Shown here in pieces: positions 18,503-28,989 of a stretch of 64,000 bases of DNA (its first letter is position 1; every line of letters starts with the position of its first letter). Origin of the DNA: Streptomyces yatensis (GTDB taxonomy: Bacteria > Actinomycetota > Actinomycetes > Streptomycetales > Streptomycetaceae); contig NZ_CP072941.1 of NCBI RefSeq assembly GCF_018069625.1, forward strand, positions 7,688,001 through 7,752,000, in the 5' to 3' direction. Under the pieces are notes generated by a model. It was not told where the DNA came from. It made no database searches and saw nothing but the letters and a program-made list of their open reading frames with translations. Position numbers and translations under genes: made by a program.

Positions 18503-21469
18503 ATGAAGCTCAGACGCACGGTGAGATCGAGCGGCGCGGTGGTGGCACTGGCCGCGTTGCTCCTGGGGGGACTGGCCGCGGCACCCGCGGCCCCCGCACA
18601 ACCGCCGGCGAACCCCGCCGGCGACGGGCTGTCCGTATGGACCGCCCAGGTCACCAAGGGTCAGATTCCGCTGCTGCTGCGCGCCGGAGCGGACGGCACC
18701 GAACTGGGGCGGCAGGTGCCCGAGAAGGGCACCGGCCCGGTCGAGCTCTACCTCACCGGGAAGCAGGCCGCCGCACTGCGCGGCAAGGGCGTGCGGCTCA
18801 CCGAGAAGAAGATCTCCGCCCGGACCGGCAACCGCCTGAAGGCCGCGGGCGACGGCGTCTTCCGCCCCTACAGCGGCGAGGGCGGGCTCCAGCAGGAGAT
18901 CGTCGAAACCGGCCGGGCCCACCCCGGCCTCACCAAGGTCGTCAGCATCGGCAAGACCGGCCGCGGCAAGGACATCCTCGCCCTCAAGCTGAGCAAGGGC
19001 GCCGGGAAGACCCGGGACGGCAGCAAGCCGTCGGTGCTGTACATGTCCAATCAGCACGCCCGCGAGTGGATCACGCCGGAGATGACCCGCCGGCTGATGC
19101 ACTACTACCTCGACAACTACGGCAAGGACGACCGCGTCACCCGGATCGTGGACCGTACCGAACTGTGGTTCGTCCTGTCCGCCAACCCGGACGGCTACGA
19201 CTACACGCATCAGAGCCCGGACAACCGCCAGTGGCGCAAGAACCTGCGCGACAACAACGGCGACGGCAAGATCACCGCGGGCGACGGCGTCGACCTCAAC
19301 CGCAACTTCGCCTACAAGTGGGGCTACGACAACGAGGGTTCGTCCGCCGACCCGGCCGACGAGACCTACCGCGGCCCCGCGCCCGGCTCCGAGCCGGAGA
19401 CCAAGGCGCTGGACGCGTTCGAGAAGCGCATCGGCTTCACGTACGGCATCAACTACCACTCGGCCGCCGAACTGCTGCTCTACGGCGTCGGCTGGCAGGT
19501 CGCCACCCCGACCCCCGACGACGTCCTCTACAAGTCCCTGGCCGGCACCCCGGAGCACTCCGCGATCCCCGGGTACCACCCGCAGGTCTCCTCGGAGCTG
19601 TACACCACCAACGGCGAGGCCGACGGCCATGCGGCGAACGTCAACGGGATGATGATGTTCACCCCGGAGATGTCGACGTGTCAGACCGCCTCCGGCGTCG
19701 ACCCGAACGACGCCTGGCAGCCGCGTGACTGCGCGTCCGTCTTCACCTTCCCCGACGACGAGAAGCTGATCGCGCAGGAGTTCACCAAGAACATCCCCTT
19801 CGCGCTCTCCGTCGCCGAGACCGCCGAGCACCCCGACCGGCCGGCCTCCTCCGTCGGCCTGACCGCGCCCGACTTCACCCCCGACGCCTTCACCACGTCC
19901 TACGCCCGCGGCGGCGACCAGGACGTCGCCGTCACCGTCCGCAAGAGTGTTCGCGACAAGAAGCTCAACTACCGCGTGGACGGCGGCCGCACCCGCACCG
20001 CCTCGCTGAAGGCGTGGAAGGGCGGCGAGACCTACGGCGGCGAGGACAACGTCCTCTTCGACCAGTACCGCGCCGCCGTCGAGGGCGCGGACCCCGGGCA
20101 GCGGGTCAAGGTCTGGTTCACCGGCCGTACGAAGAGCGGCAAGCGAACCGTCAGCGAGCCGTTCACCTACACCGTGGCCAAGCGGGCCCGCGCCGACACG
20201 CTGGTGATCGCCGAGGAGGGCGGCAGCTCCCCGGCCCGGCACACCGCCGCGTACACCGGGGCGCTGGCCGACAACGGCCGTAAGGCCGCCGTCTGGGACG
20301 TGGCCACCCAGGGGGCGCCGTCCGCGCTCGGGGTACTGAGCCACTTCAAGACCGTGCTCTGGTACACCGGCGCCGAACGGCCCGGCGGCCCGACCCTGCT
20401 CGCGGTGCGCGACTTCCTCAACGAGGGCGGCAAGCTGATCACCACCGGTGAGCGGGCGGGCGGCAGCTCCGAGGTGGGACCGGCCGATACGGATGACTTC
20501 AGCCAGTACTACCTGGGCGCCGACAGCCGGCTCACGCTGAAGTCGCCCACCGCCTTCCAGGGCGCCGGCGCGCTCGCGGGCACCGGCGCGCACCTCGGCG
20601 ACGCCCCCGGCAACCCCCTGGACGCCGCGGGCGCCTACACGGTCACCTCCGATGTGCTGCCGCCGAAGGACTTCCCCCAGTTCCGCAGCGCGGGCGCGGG
20701 CGCGTACCCGGGCACGCGCACCCCGTACCAGCCCTATGAGGGCGACTGGATGGCGGCCGCGAGCCACCGTGACAACTCCTGGATGCGGCTGTCCCGTACG
20801 GTCGACCTGACCGGTGTGGCCGCCGCCGACAAACCGGCCCTGGGCTTCCAGCTGAGCTTTGACACCGAGCCCGGCTACGACCATGTGGTCATCGAGGCGC
20901 ACACCGCGGGCCAGGACGACTGGACCACCCTCCCCGACGCGAACGGCGGTTCCTCCACTCAGGTGCCCACCGAGTGCGAGGCGGGCTTCCTGCTCAATCT
21001 GCACCCGTTCCTGAAGCACTACCTGACCCCCGGCGACGACGGCTGCGGCGCACAGGGCAGCACCGGAGCCTGGAACAGCCTGACCGGCTCCTCCGAGGGG
21101 TGGCGGCCGGTCTCCGTGGACCTGAGCGGCTACGCGGGCAAGAAGGTCGAGCTGGCCGTCTCGTACATCACCGACCCGGGCACCGGCGGCCGGGGTGCCT
21201 TCGTGGACGGCACCGAGTTCACCGTCGGCGGCACCGCCGAGGACTCCGAGGGCTTCGAGACCGCGCTCGGCCCCTGGACGGTCTCGGGGGCGCCGGAGGG
21301 GAGCCCGGCGAACTCGGGGGACTGGTCCCGCTCCCGGGAGCTCTTCCACACCGTCGCGGGCGTCACCACCCGGGACACCGTGCTGCTGGGCTTCGGCCTG
21401 GAGCATGTCCCGGACGCCGCCCAGAGGGCCCGGCTGGTGGCCGACGCGCTACGTGCGCTGCGTCGTTGA
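18503..21469 (+). CDS. Secreted M14 zinc carboxypeptidase, multidomain
   Basis: A 988-residue exported metallocarboxypeptidase. A Sec-type signal peptide covers about residues 1-32. The M14 domain has the zinc ligands H185 and E188 in NQHAREWITPEM and H319 in NYHSAAELLLYG, with a likely catalytic Glu389 in FTPEMST. After it comes an Ig-like stretch, a ThuA/glutaminase-fold-like region (LVIAEEGG... to KLITTGERAGG), and a C-terminal beta-sandwich with two GFxxxLGPW-type features like those in immune inhibitor A-type peptidases. The ATG at 18503 with AGGGGGG upstream is chosen over longer open-frame starts. It probably degrades extracellular peptides for nutrition. Confidence 0.92.
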   Translation: MKLRRTVRSSGAVVALAALLLGGLAAAPAAPAQPPANPAGDGLSVWTAQVTKGQIPLLLRAGADGTELGRQVPEKGTGPVELYLTGKQAAALRGKGVRLTEKKISARTGNRLKAAGDGVFRPYSGEGGLQQEIVETGRAHPGLTKVVSIGKTGRGKDILALKLSKGAGKTRDGSKPSVLYMSNQHAREWITPEMTRRLMHYYLDNYGKDDRVTRIVDRTELWFVLSANPDGYDYTHQSPDNRQWRKNLRDNNGDGKITAGDGVDLNRNFAYKWGYDNEGSSADPADETYRGPAPGSEPETKALDAFEKRIGFTYGINYHSAAELLLYGVGWQVATPTPDDVLYKSLAGTPEHSAIPGYHPQVSSELYTTNGEADGHAANVNGMMMFTPEMSTCQTASGVDPNDAWQPRDCASVFTFPDDEKLIAQEFTKNIPFALSVAETAEHPDRPASSVGLTAPDFTPDAFTTSYARGGDQDVAVTVRKSVRDKKLNYRVDGGRTRTASLKAWKGGETYGGEDNVLFDQYRAAVEGADPGQRVKVWFTGRTKSGKRTVSEPFTYTVAKRARADTLVIAEEGGSSPARHTAAYTGALADNGRKAAVWDVATQGAPSALGVLSHFKTVLWYTGAERPGGPTLLAVRDFLNEGGKLITTGERAGGSSEVGPADTDDFSQYYLGADSRLTLKSPTAFQGAGALAGTGAHLGDAPGNPLDAAGAYTVTSDVLPPKDFPQFRSAGAGAYPGTRTPYQPYEGDWMAAASHRDNSWMRLSRTVDLTGVAAADKPALGFQLSFDTEPGYDHVVIEAHTAGQDDWTTLPDANGGSSTQVPTECEAGFLLNLHPFLKHYLTPGDDGCGAQGSTGAWNSLTGSSEGWRPVSVDLSGYAGKKVELAVSYITDPGTGGRGAFVDGTEFTVGGTAEDSEGFETALGPWTVSGAPEGSPANSGDWSRSRELFHTVAGVTTRDTVLLGFGLEHVPDAAQRARLVADALRALRR

Positions 21470-21489
21470 CAGCGCGTGACAAATCGTGA

Positions 21490-22650
<1,161 letters not shown>

Positions 22651-22674
22651 CCCCCGTCCCGATGAGCTAGGAAT

Positions 22675-22707
22675 GGGGCCCGCTACGACGGCGTCGTAGC
22701 GGGCCCC
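22675..22707 (+). terminator. Long hairpin between gap and pgk
   Basis: An almost fully self-complementary sequence: arm 22675-22690 pairs with 22692-22707, leaving about three loop bases and 15 pairs. It lies 25 bases after gap and 26 before pgk, so it may be a partial terminator that lowers read-through into pgk, or an mRNA-stabilising or processing site. Confidence 0.75.
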
Positions 22708-22732
22708 GATCCATGATCAAGGAGTCATCTCT

Positions 22733-23935
22733 GTGAAGACGATTGACGATCTTCAGGTCGCCGGGCAGCGGGTCTTCGTCCGCGCCGATCTGAACGTCCC
22801 GCTCGACGGCGAGACGATCACCGACGACGGCCGGATCCGCGCCGCCGTCCCGACGATCAACAAGCTCCTGGACCGGGGCGCCAGGGTGATCGTCGCCTCG
22901 CACCTGGGCCGTCCCAAGGGCGCCCCGGACCCCCAGTACTCGCTCGCCCCCGTCGCCCGGCGGCTCGGCGAACTCCTCGGCAAGCAGGTCGCCTTCGCGA
23001 CCGACACCGTGGACGAGAGCGCTCAGGCGACCGTGGCGGCGCTCGGCGACGGCGAGGTCGCGCTGCTGGAGAACCTGCGCTTCAACGCCGGCGAGACCAG
23101 TAAGGACGACGCCGAGCGCGGCGCCTTCGCCGACCGGCTCGCCGCCCTCGCCGACCTCTACGTGGGCGACGGCTTCGGCGCGGTCCACCGTAAGCACGCC
23201 TCCGTGTACGATCTCCCGGCCCGGCTGCCGCACGCCGCGGGCGAGCTGATCGCCACCGAGCTCTCGGTCCTGAAGAAGCTCACCGAGGACGTCAAGCGGC
23301 CCTACGCGGTCGTCCTCGGCGGCGCCAAGGTCTCCGACAAGCTCGGCGTCATCGACCACCTGCTGGAGAAGGCCGACCGCATCCTGATCGGCGGCGGCAT
23401 GGCCTACACCTTCCTCAAGGCCCAGGGCCATGAGGTCGGCGGCTCGCTGCTGCAGGAGGACCAGGTCCCGGCGGTCCAGGACTATCTGCGCCGGGCCAAG
23501 GAGCGCGGCGTGGAGTTCGTGCTCCCGGTCGATGTCACGGCCGCGTCCGAATTCCCGGACCTGAAGACCAAGGCCCCCGCGAACCCGCGGGTCGTCGCCG
23601 CCGACGCGATTCCGGCCGATCTTCAAGGGCTGGACATCGGCCCGGAGACCCGCAAGCTGTACGCCTCGAAGCTGGCCGACGCGGCCACCGTCTTCTGGAA
23701 CGGCCCGATGGGCGTCTTCGAGCACCCCGACTTCGCCGAGGGCACCCGGGCCGTGGCCCAGGCGCTCCTGGACAGCCCGGCCTTCACCGTGGTCGGCGGC
23801 GGCGACTCCGCCGCGGCCGTACGCATCCTGGGCTTCGACGAGAACGCTTTCGGCCACATCTCGACCGGCGGTGGAGCGAGCCTCGAATACCTCGAGGGCA
23901 AGACGCTCCCCGGCCTCGCCGCACTGGAGGACTGA
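22733..23935 (+). CDS. pgk: Phosphoglycerate kinase
   Basis: A 400-residue phosphoglycerate kinase that transfers phosphate between 1,3-bisphosphoglycerate and ADP. The N-terminal [13 protein letters not shown] signature, [12 protein letters not shown], the hinge GGAKVSDK and the nucleotide-binding end GGGDSAAAV are intact. GTG start at 22733 with AAGGAG (22719-22724). tpiA begins 5 bases after the stop, so the two are co-transcribed. Confidence 0.98.
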   Translation: MKTIDDLQVAGQRVFVRADLNVPLDGETITDDGRIRAAVPTINKLLDRGARVIVASHLGRPKGAPDPQYSLAPVARRLGELLGKQVAFATDTVDESAQATVAALGDGEVALLENLRFNAGETSKDDAERGAFADRLAALADLYVGDGFGAVHRKHASVYDLPARLPHAAGELIATELSVLKKLTEDVKRPYAVVLGGAKVSDKLGVIDHLLEKADRILIGGGMAYTFLKAQGHEVGGSLLQEDQVPAVQDYLRRAKERGVEFVLPVDVTAASEFPDLKTKAPANPRVVAADAIPADLQGLDIGPETRKLYASKLADAATVFWNGPMGVFEHPDFAEGTRAVAQALLDSPAFTVVGGGDSAAAVRILGFDENAFGHISTGGGASLEYLEGKTLPGLAALED

Positions 23936-23940
23936 ACACT

Positions 23941-24717
23941 GTGAGTGACCGTACGCCGCTGATGGCGGGCAACTGGAAGATGAACCTCAACCACCTCGAG
24001 GCCATCGCCCACGTCCAGAAGCTCGCCTTCGCACTCGCCGACAAGGACTACGAGGCCGTGGAGGTCGCGGTGCTGCCGCCCTTCACCGATCTGCGGTCGG
24101 TGCAGACCCTGGTCGACGGCGACAAGTTGAAGATCAAGTACGGCGCCCAGGACATCTCCGCGCACGACTCCGGCGCCTACACCGGCGAGATCTCCGGCGC
24201 GATGCTGTCCAAGCTCAAGTGTGCCTTCGTCGTCGTCGGACACTCGGAGCGGCGCCAGTACCACTGCGAGTCCGACGAGCTCTGCAACGCCAAGGTCAAG
24301 GCGGCCTTCCGCCATGACCTCACCCCGATCCTGTGCGTCGGCGAGGGCCTCGAGGTCCGTAAGGCGGGCAACCAGGTCGCCCACACCCTCGCGCAGGTGG
24401 ACGGCGGTCTCAAGGACATCCCCGCCGAGCAGGCCGAGACCATCGTGATCGCCTACGAGCCGGTCTGGGCGATCGGCACCGGCGAGGTGGCGACCCCCGA
24501 GGACGCCCAGGAGGTCTGCGGGGCCATCCGCGGCCGGCTGGCCGAGCTGTACGGCCAGGAGGTCGCCGACAAGGTCCGGATCCAGTACGGCGGCTCGGTG
24601 AAGTCCGGGAACGTCGCCGCGATCATGGCCCAGCCGGATGTGGACGGCGCCCTGATCGGCGGTGCGGCGCTGGACGCGGACGAATTCGTCAAGATCGTTC
24701 GTTTCCGCGACCAGTGA
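23941..24717 (+). CDS. tpiA: Triosephosphate isomerase
   Basis: A 258-residue TIM-barrel isomerase interconverting dihydroxyacetone phosphate and glyceraldehyde-3-phosphate. The three catalytic segments are visible: GNWKMN (Lys), GHSERR (His electrophile) and the [11 protein letters not shown] loop (Glu base). GTG start at 23941, 5 bases after pgk, with the site GGAGG inside the pgk end. Standard length. Confidence 0.98.
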   Translation: MSDRTPLMAGNWKMNLNHLEAIAHVQKLAFALADKDYEAVEVAVLPPFTDLRSVQTLVDGDKLKIKYGAQDISAHDSGAYTGEISGAMLSKLKCAFVVVGHSERRQYHCESDELCNAKVKAAFRHDLTPILCVGEGLEVRKAGNQVAHTLAQVDGGLKDIPAEQAETIVIAYEPVWAIGTGEVATPEDAQEVCGAIRGRLAELYGQEVADKVRIQYGGSVKSGNVAAIMAQPDVDGALIGGAALDADEFVKIVRFRDQ

Positions 24718-24824
24718 GTAGGCCCTAGCGCGCGCGTCGTCGTACCCTGTCGGGGGTCGAGGCGGTGGGAATCGCACCGTCCGGCCCCCGACGTCCGTAC
24801 AAGCCCGAGAAGGTTGGTCCAGCT

Positions 24825-25058
24825 GTGATCATGGGGTTTTCGATCGCCCTCATCATCTTCAGCCTGCTGCTGATGATGTTGGTGCTCATGCACAAGGGGA
24901 AGGGCGGCGGCCTGTCCGACATGTTCGGTGGCGGCATGCAGTCCTCGGTGGGCGGCTCCTCGGTCGCCGAGCGCAACCTGGACCGCATCACCGTGGTGGT
25001 CGGGCTGCTGTGGTTCGTCTGCATCGTCGTGCTCGGGCTGCTGATGAAGCTCGACTGA
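24825..25058 (+). CDS. secG: Preprotein translocase subunit SecG
   Basis: A 77-residue SecG, the small accessory subunit of the SecYEG translocon. Two membrane helices (IALIIFSLLLMMLVLMH and VVVGLLWFVCIVVLGLLM) flank a Gly-rich loop (GKGGGLSDMFGGG). GTG at 24825 is chosen because GAGAAGG (24807-24813) lies 11 bases upstream; ATG at 24831 is the alternative. The linkage gap-pgk-tpiA-secG is a common bacterial arrangement. Confidence 0.95.
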   Translation: MIMGFSIALIIFSLLLMMLVLMHKGKGGGLSDMFGGGMQSSVGGSSVAERNLDRITVVVGLLWFVCIVVLGLLMKLD

Positions 25059-25274
25059 GGCTCCGGCGGGGCCCGCTGAGGGCCCGGCCGACGCCCGATA
25101 ACTGACGTACCGTCGTCAGCGGGGCCCATATGCGGCCTATGATGGCATGGCGTCCTCGGGGACGGGTGTAACTCCTCTCACTGGACGCGCGTTGGGCCTT
25201 ACGTAGACTGGGGCGCCGGGCGGCGAAGCTGCCAATCGAGGCTTCGCGGCACCATCACGCAGGGAGTTACGACC

Positions 25275-25610
25275 GTGGCAAGTGGCAACGCGATCCGTGG
25301 AAGCCGGGTCGGAGCGGGGCCGATGGGAGAGGCCGAGCGAGGCGAATCGGCGCCGCGCCTGCGCATCTCCTTCTGGTGCTCGAACGGACATGAGACCGTG
25401 CCGAGCTTCGCCAGCGATGCGCAGATCCCTGACACGTGGGACTGCCCCCGCTGTGGCTTCCCGGCCGGCAAGGACCGGGACAACCCGCCGGACCCGCCGC
25501 GCACCGAGCCGTACAAGACGCATCTGGCGTACGTACGGGAGCGGCGCAGCGACGCCGACGGCGAGGCGATCCTCGCCGAGGCACTCGCCAAGCTCCGGGG
25601 CGAGATCTAG
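25275..25610 (+). CDS. RbpA-family RNA polymerase-binding protein
   Basis: A 111-residue RbpA-family protein. Actinobacterial RbpA binds RNA polymerase and principal sigma factors and stimulates open-complex formation. Features are a basic N-terminal arm (AIRGSRVG), a zinc-binding set C35, H39, C57 and C60 (CSNGH...CPRCG), and a C-terminal sigma-interacting helix region (THLAYVRERRSDADGEAILAEAL). The GTG start has AGGGAG 8 bases upstream. From memory, Streptomyces also has a longer RbpA elsewhere, so this is more likely the paralogue than the sole copy; I therefore leave the symbol open. Confidence 0.88.
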   Translation: MASGNAIRGSRVGAGPMGEAERGESAPRLRISFWCSNGHETVPSFASDAQIPDTWDCPRCGFPAGKDRDNPPDPPRTEPYKTHLAYVRERRSDADGEAILAEALAKLRGEI

Positions 25611-25627
25611 ACACCGAACGCGGTACG

Positions 25628-25673
25628 ACGGCCCGGCCGGGCACCTCCTGTGAGGGGTGCGCGGCCGGGCCGT
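25628..25673 (+). terminator. Terminator after rbpA-like gene
   Basis: Stem ACGGCCCGGCCG (25628-25639) with its complement at 25662-25673, extended inside by GCACC/GGTGC pairing; 17 bases after the stop. Confidence 0.8.
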
Positions 25674-25769
25674 TGTCAGTGGTGCGGGCTACGGTCATGG
25701 GGTGCTCGATCACCGGGGGGAGCCGTCGGAGCCGTCCCGCCGGGCGGGGTGGATGCGGAGGGGGATGTC

Positions 25770-27008
25770 ATGGCCGCGGTGGACGCCGGTGAGCTGGGCG
25801 CCGGAAAACCGGCGGTGCCCGCGTGGCGCGGGGGGTTCGGGCGGCTGTGGGCGGCCGCGGTCGTCTCCCGGTTCGGGGACGCCCTGCGGGGTGCGGCGCT
25901 GCCGCTGCTGGCCGTCTCGCTGACCGATTCGCCGGTGCTGGTCTCGCTCGTGACCGCCTGCGGCTTTCTGCCCTGGCTGCTGTTCGGGCTGATCGGCGGG
26001 GCGATCGCCGACCGGGTGGACCAGCGGCGGGCGATGTGGGCGGTGGACGGCGCGCGGGCCGTCCTGATGGCGGGGTTCGCCGTCGCGGTCTGGCTGGATA
26101 AGGCCACCATCGGGCTGCTGCTCGCCCTCGCCTTCGCCCTGACCACGCTGCAGACCCTGTTCGACAACGCGGCCACGGCGCTGCTGCCCTCGGTGGTCGG
26201 GCAGGAGGCGCTCAGCAGGGCCAACGCCCGGCTGATGACCGGGCAGGAGGTCATGGGCCGGTTCGTGGGCGCCCCGCTGGTGCCGGTGCTGCTGGGTCTC
26301 GGCGCCGCGATGCCGTTCGCGGCGGACGCGGTCACCTATCTCGCCGCGGCCGTGCTGGTCGCCTCGCTGGGGGTGACGCCCCCTCAGCGGGCCCCGCGCC
26401 CGCCGGGCGGATCGCTGCGGCGCGATATCGCCGAGGGCCTGGCCGTGCTGTGGCGGGACCGGACGCTGCGGGCGCTGTGCGCCTCCACCACGCTGTGCAA
26501 TATCGGCATCGGCGCGCTCATCGCCACCCTCGTGCTGCACATCACCGGCTGGCTGGGCGCGGGGAACACCGGCTATGCGGCCGTCATCACCGTGTACGGC
26601 ATCGGGAGTGTGATCGGCGGGCTGGTGGCCGCCCGGCTCACCGAGAAGCTGGGCCGCGCCCGTGCCCTCGTGGTGTGCGGCACCGCGCAGATCGGCGCCC
26701 TGGTCGTCCTCGGGGCGATACGGAGCCTGCCGGCCGCGGTCGCCGCCATGGGCCTCTTCGGCTTCGCGGGAATCGTCTGGAACGTGACCGAGGTGACGAT
26801 GATGCAGCAGAGCAGCCCCGACGGGGCGCTGGGGCGGGTGAGTTCCGCCTTCCGCACCCTGTCGATCGCGGGCACCCCGCTCGGCGCGCTGCTGGGCGGG
26901 GTGATGGCCGAGGCGTGGGGGCTCAACACCCCCGCGCTGGGGTCCGCGGCGCTCTTCGTCTGCGGGGTGGCGGCCCTCGTTCCGGGAATGCGGTCCGTCA
27001 TCAATTAG
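25770..27008 (+). CDS. MFS transporter (drug exporter-like)
   Basis: A 412-residue MFS protein with about twelve membrane segments, of the MFS_3/enterobactin-exporter-like subgroup common in actinobacteria. It has VVSRFGDALRGAALPLLA at the first helix, GGAIADRVDQRRAM between helices 2 and 3, and a second half with GGLVAARLTEKLGRARAL. Substrate unknown. ATG at 25770 is preceded by GGAGGGGG; the longer frame from 25650 overlaps the terminator of the previous gene and is rejected. It is followed by pgi after 42 bases, so read-through is possible, though the functions look unrelated. Confidence 0.87.
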   Translation: MAAVDAGELGAGKPAVPAWRGGFGRLWAAAVVSRFGDALRGAALPLLAVSLTDSPVLVSLVTACGFLPWLLFGLIGGAIADRVDQRRAMWAVDGARAVLMAGFAVAVWLDKATIGLLLALAFALTTLQTLFDNAATALLPSVVGQEALSRANARLMTGQEVMGRFVGAPLVPVLLGLGAAMPFAADAVTYLAAAVLVASLGVTPPQRAPRPPGGSLRRDIAEGLAVLWRDRTLRALCASTTLCNIGIGALIATLVLHITGWLGAGNTGYAAVITVYGIGSVIGGLVAARLTEKLGRARALVVCGTAQIGALVVLGAIRSLPAAVAAMGLFGFAGIVWNVTEVTMMQQSSPDGALGRVSSAFRTLSIAGTPLGALLGGVMAEAWGLNTPALGSAALFVCGVAALVPGMRSVIN

Positions 27009-27050
27009 GTTGGTGGCCACGGGGGCCAGGCACCGACGAGAAGTGGGCTG

Positions 27051-28712
27051 ATGTCCGAGATGACCATGGAAGGCCGCACCAGGCTGGACCAGCTGCCGGA
27101 ATGGCATGCGCTGGCCGCACACCGCAAGGAGATGGGCGACGCGCATCTGCGCGACCTGTTCGCGGGCGACCCTGAGCGCGGGCGCCGCCTCACCCTTCAG
27201 GTCGGCGATCTCCACGTCGACTACTCCAAGCACCTGGTGACCGACGAGACCCTGCGGCTGCTGCGCGAGCTGGCCCGGGCCACCAAGGTGGCCGAGCTGC
27301 GGGACGCCATGTTCCGCGGTGAGCGGATCAACACCACCGAGGACCGCGCGGTGCTGCATATCGCGCTGCGCGCACCGCACTCCGCGGAGATCAAGCTGGA
27401 CGGCGAGGACGTCGTCGGCGAAGTGCACGCCGTGCTCACCAAGATGGCCGTCTTCACCGACCGCATCAGGTCCGGCGACTGGACCGGCCACACCGGCAAG
27501 CGGATCAAGAACGTCGTCAACATCGGCATCGGCGGCTCCGATCTGGGCCCGAAGATGGCGTACGAGGCGCTGCGCGCCTATTCCGACCGCTCGATGACCT
27601 TCCGGTTCGTCTCCAATGTGGACGGCGCGGATATGCACGAGGCGGTGCGCGACCTGGACCCGGCCGAGACGCTGTTCATCGTCGCCTCCAAGACCTTCAC
27701 CACCGTCGAGACCATTACCAACGCCCTCTCCGCCCGCGACTGGCTGCTGACCGGGCTGCGGGCCGGTGAGGAGGCCGTCGCCAAGCACTTCGTGGCGGTG
27801 TCGACCAATGCGGAGAAGGTCGCCGAGTTCGGCATCGACACCGACAACATGTTCGGGTTCTGGGACTGGGTCGGCGGGCGCTATTCGTATGACTCGGCCA
27901 TCGGCCTCTCCCTGATGGTCGCCATCGGCCCGGACTGCTTCCGCGAGATGCTGGCCGGCTTCCATCTGGTCGACGAGCACTTCGCCAGCGCCCCGCCGGA
28001 GGAGAACGTCCCCCTGCTGATGGGCCTGTTGGGCATCTGGTACGACAATTTCCATGACGCCCAGGCGCATGCCGTCCTGCCGTACAGCCACTATCTGTCG
28101 AAGTTCACCGATTATCTGCAGCAGCTGGACATGGAGTCCAACGGCAAGTCCGTGGACCGGGACGGCAACCGCGTCGGCTGGCAGACCGGCCCGATCGTCT
28201 GGGGCACTCCCGGCACCAATGGCCAGCACGCCTACTACCAGCTGCTCCACCAGGGCACCAAGCTGGTCCCGGCCGATCTGATCGGCTTCGCCCGGCCGGT
28301 GAAGGATCTGCCTCCCGGGCTGGAGTCCCATCACGACCTGCTGATGGCCAACCTCTTCGCCCAGGGCCAGGCGCTGGCCTTCGGCAAGACCTCCGAGGAG
28401 GTCGCCGCCGAGGGGGTGCCCGAGGAGCTGGTGCCGCACAAGACCTTCCCGGGCAACCGCCCCACCACCACCATCCTCGCCTCCGAGCTCACCCCGTCGG
28501 TGCTGGGCCAGTTGGTCGCCCTCTATGAGCACAAGGTCTTCGTCCAGGGCGCCGTCTGGAACATCGACTCCTTCGACCAGTGGGGAGTGGAGCTGGGCAA
28601 GGTGCTCGCCAAGCGCGTCGAGCCCGCCCTGACCGAGGGCGCCGAGGTGCCCGGTCTGGACACCTCCACCGAGCATCTGGTGGCCACCTACCGCTCGCTG
28701 CGCGGCCGCTGA
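27051..28712 (+). CDS. pgi: Glucose-6-phosphate isomerase
   Basis: A 553-residue phosphoglucose isomerase of the long bacterial/eukaryotic type, interconverting glucose-6-phosphate and fructose-6-phosphate. The substrate-binding motifs [11 protein letters not shown], the SKTFTT loop, [14 protein letters not shown] and the signature [15 protein letters not shown] are all present. Three in-frame ATG codons (27051, 27060, 27066) are possible starts. It sits beside the minus-strand pentose-phosphate operon, at the glucose-6-phosphate branch point. Confidence 0.97.
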   Translation: MSEMTMEGRTRLDQLPEWHALAAHRKEMGDAHLRDLFAGDPERGRRLTLQVGDLHVDYSKHLVTDETLRLLRELARATKVAELRDAMFRGERINTTEDRAVLHIALRAPHSAEIKLDGEDVVGEVHAVLTKMAVFTDRIRSGDWTGHTGKRIKNVVNIGIGGSDLGPKMAYEALRAYSDRSMTFRFVSNVDGADMHEAVRDLDPAETLFIVASKTFTTVETITNALSARDWLLTGLRAGEEAVAKHFVAVSTNAEKVAEFGIDTDNMFGFWDWVGGRYSYDSAIGLSLMVAIGPDCFREMLAGFHLVDEHFASAPPEENVPLLMGLLGIWYDNFHDAQAHAVLPYSHYLSKFTDYLQQLDMESNGKSVDRDGNRVGWQTGPIVWGTPGTNGQHAYYQLLHQGTKLVPADLIGFARPVKDLPPGLESHHDLLMANLFAQGQALAFGKTSEEVAAEGVPEELVPHKTFPGNRPTTTILASELTPSVLGQLVALYEHKVFVQGAVWNIDSFDQWGVELGKVLAKRVEPALTEGAEVPGLDTSTEHLVATYRSLRGR

Positions 28713-28780
28713 GGTCCCGAGGCACGGGAAGAGCACGAGGAGCGCCTGAGCGCTCGGCCGGATGCGCCGGGATGTGCCGT

Positions 28781-28864
28781 CGTTCGTCCGCGGCTGTGCC
28801 GTGGCTGGTCCCACGCGGCGGAGCCGCATATCGACACAGCCCCGCGCCCCTTCGGGGCGCACCC
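28781..28864. repeat. Streptomyces-type extragenic repeat
   Basis: The stretch contains CCGTGGCTGGTC (28799-28810), GCGGCGGAGCCGC (28815-28827) and the hairpin GCGCCCC-TTC-GGGGCGC. From memory, closely similar combinations recur in many intergenic regions of Streptomyces genomes. Here it occupies most of the 277-base gap between the convergent pgi and pgl genes. The family assignment needs a genome search. Confidence 0.55.
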
Positions 28865-28939
28865 GAACCGCGCCGGACTGCATCGAGGCCGCTTGGAGCA
28901 CTGGAGCACCTAGAGCACGGAACAGCACAGAAAACGCGA

Positions 28940-28976
28940 CGATCCCCCGGGCGCCCGAGGCGCGCGGGGGATCGTG
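28940..28976. terminator. Bidirectional terminator pgi / pgl
   Basis: A 17-bp stem with one mismatch (ACGATCCCCC at 28940-28949 with GGGGGATCGT at 28967-28976, continuing inward) and a 3-base loop, 13 bases from the pgl stop. Confidence 0.85.
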
Positions 28977-28989
28977 TGCGAGAGGAGGG

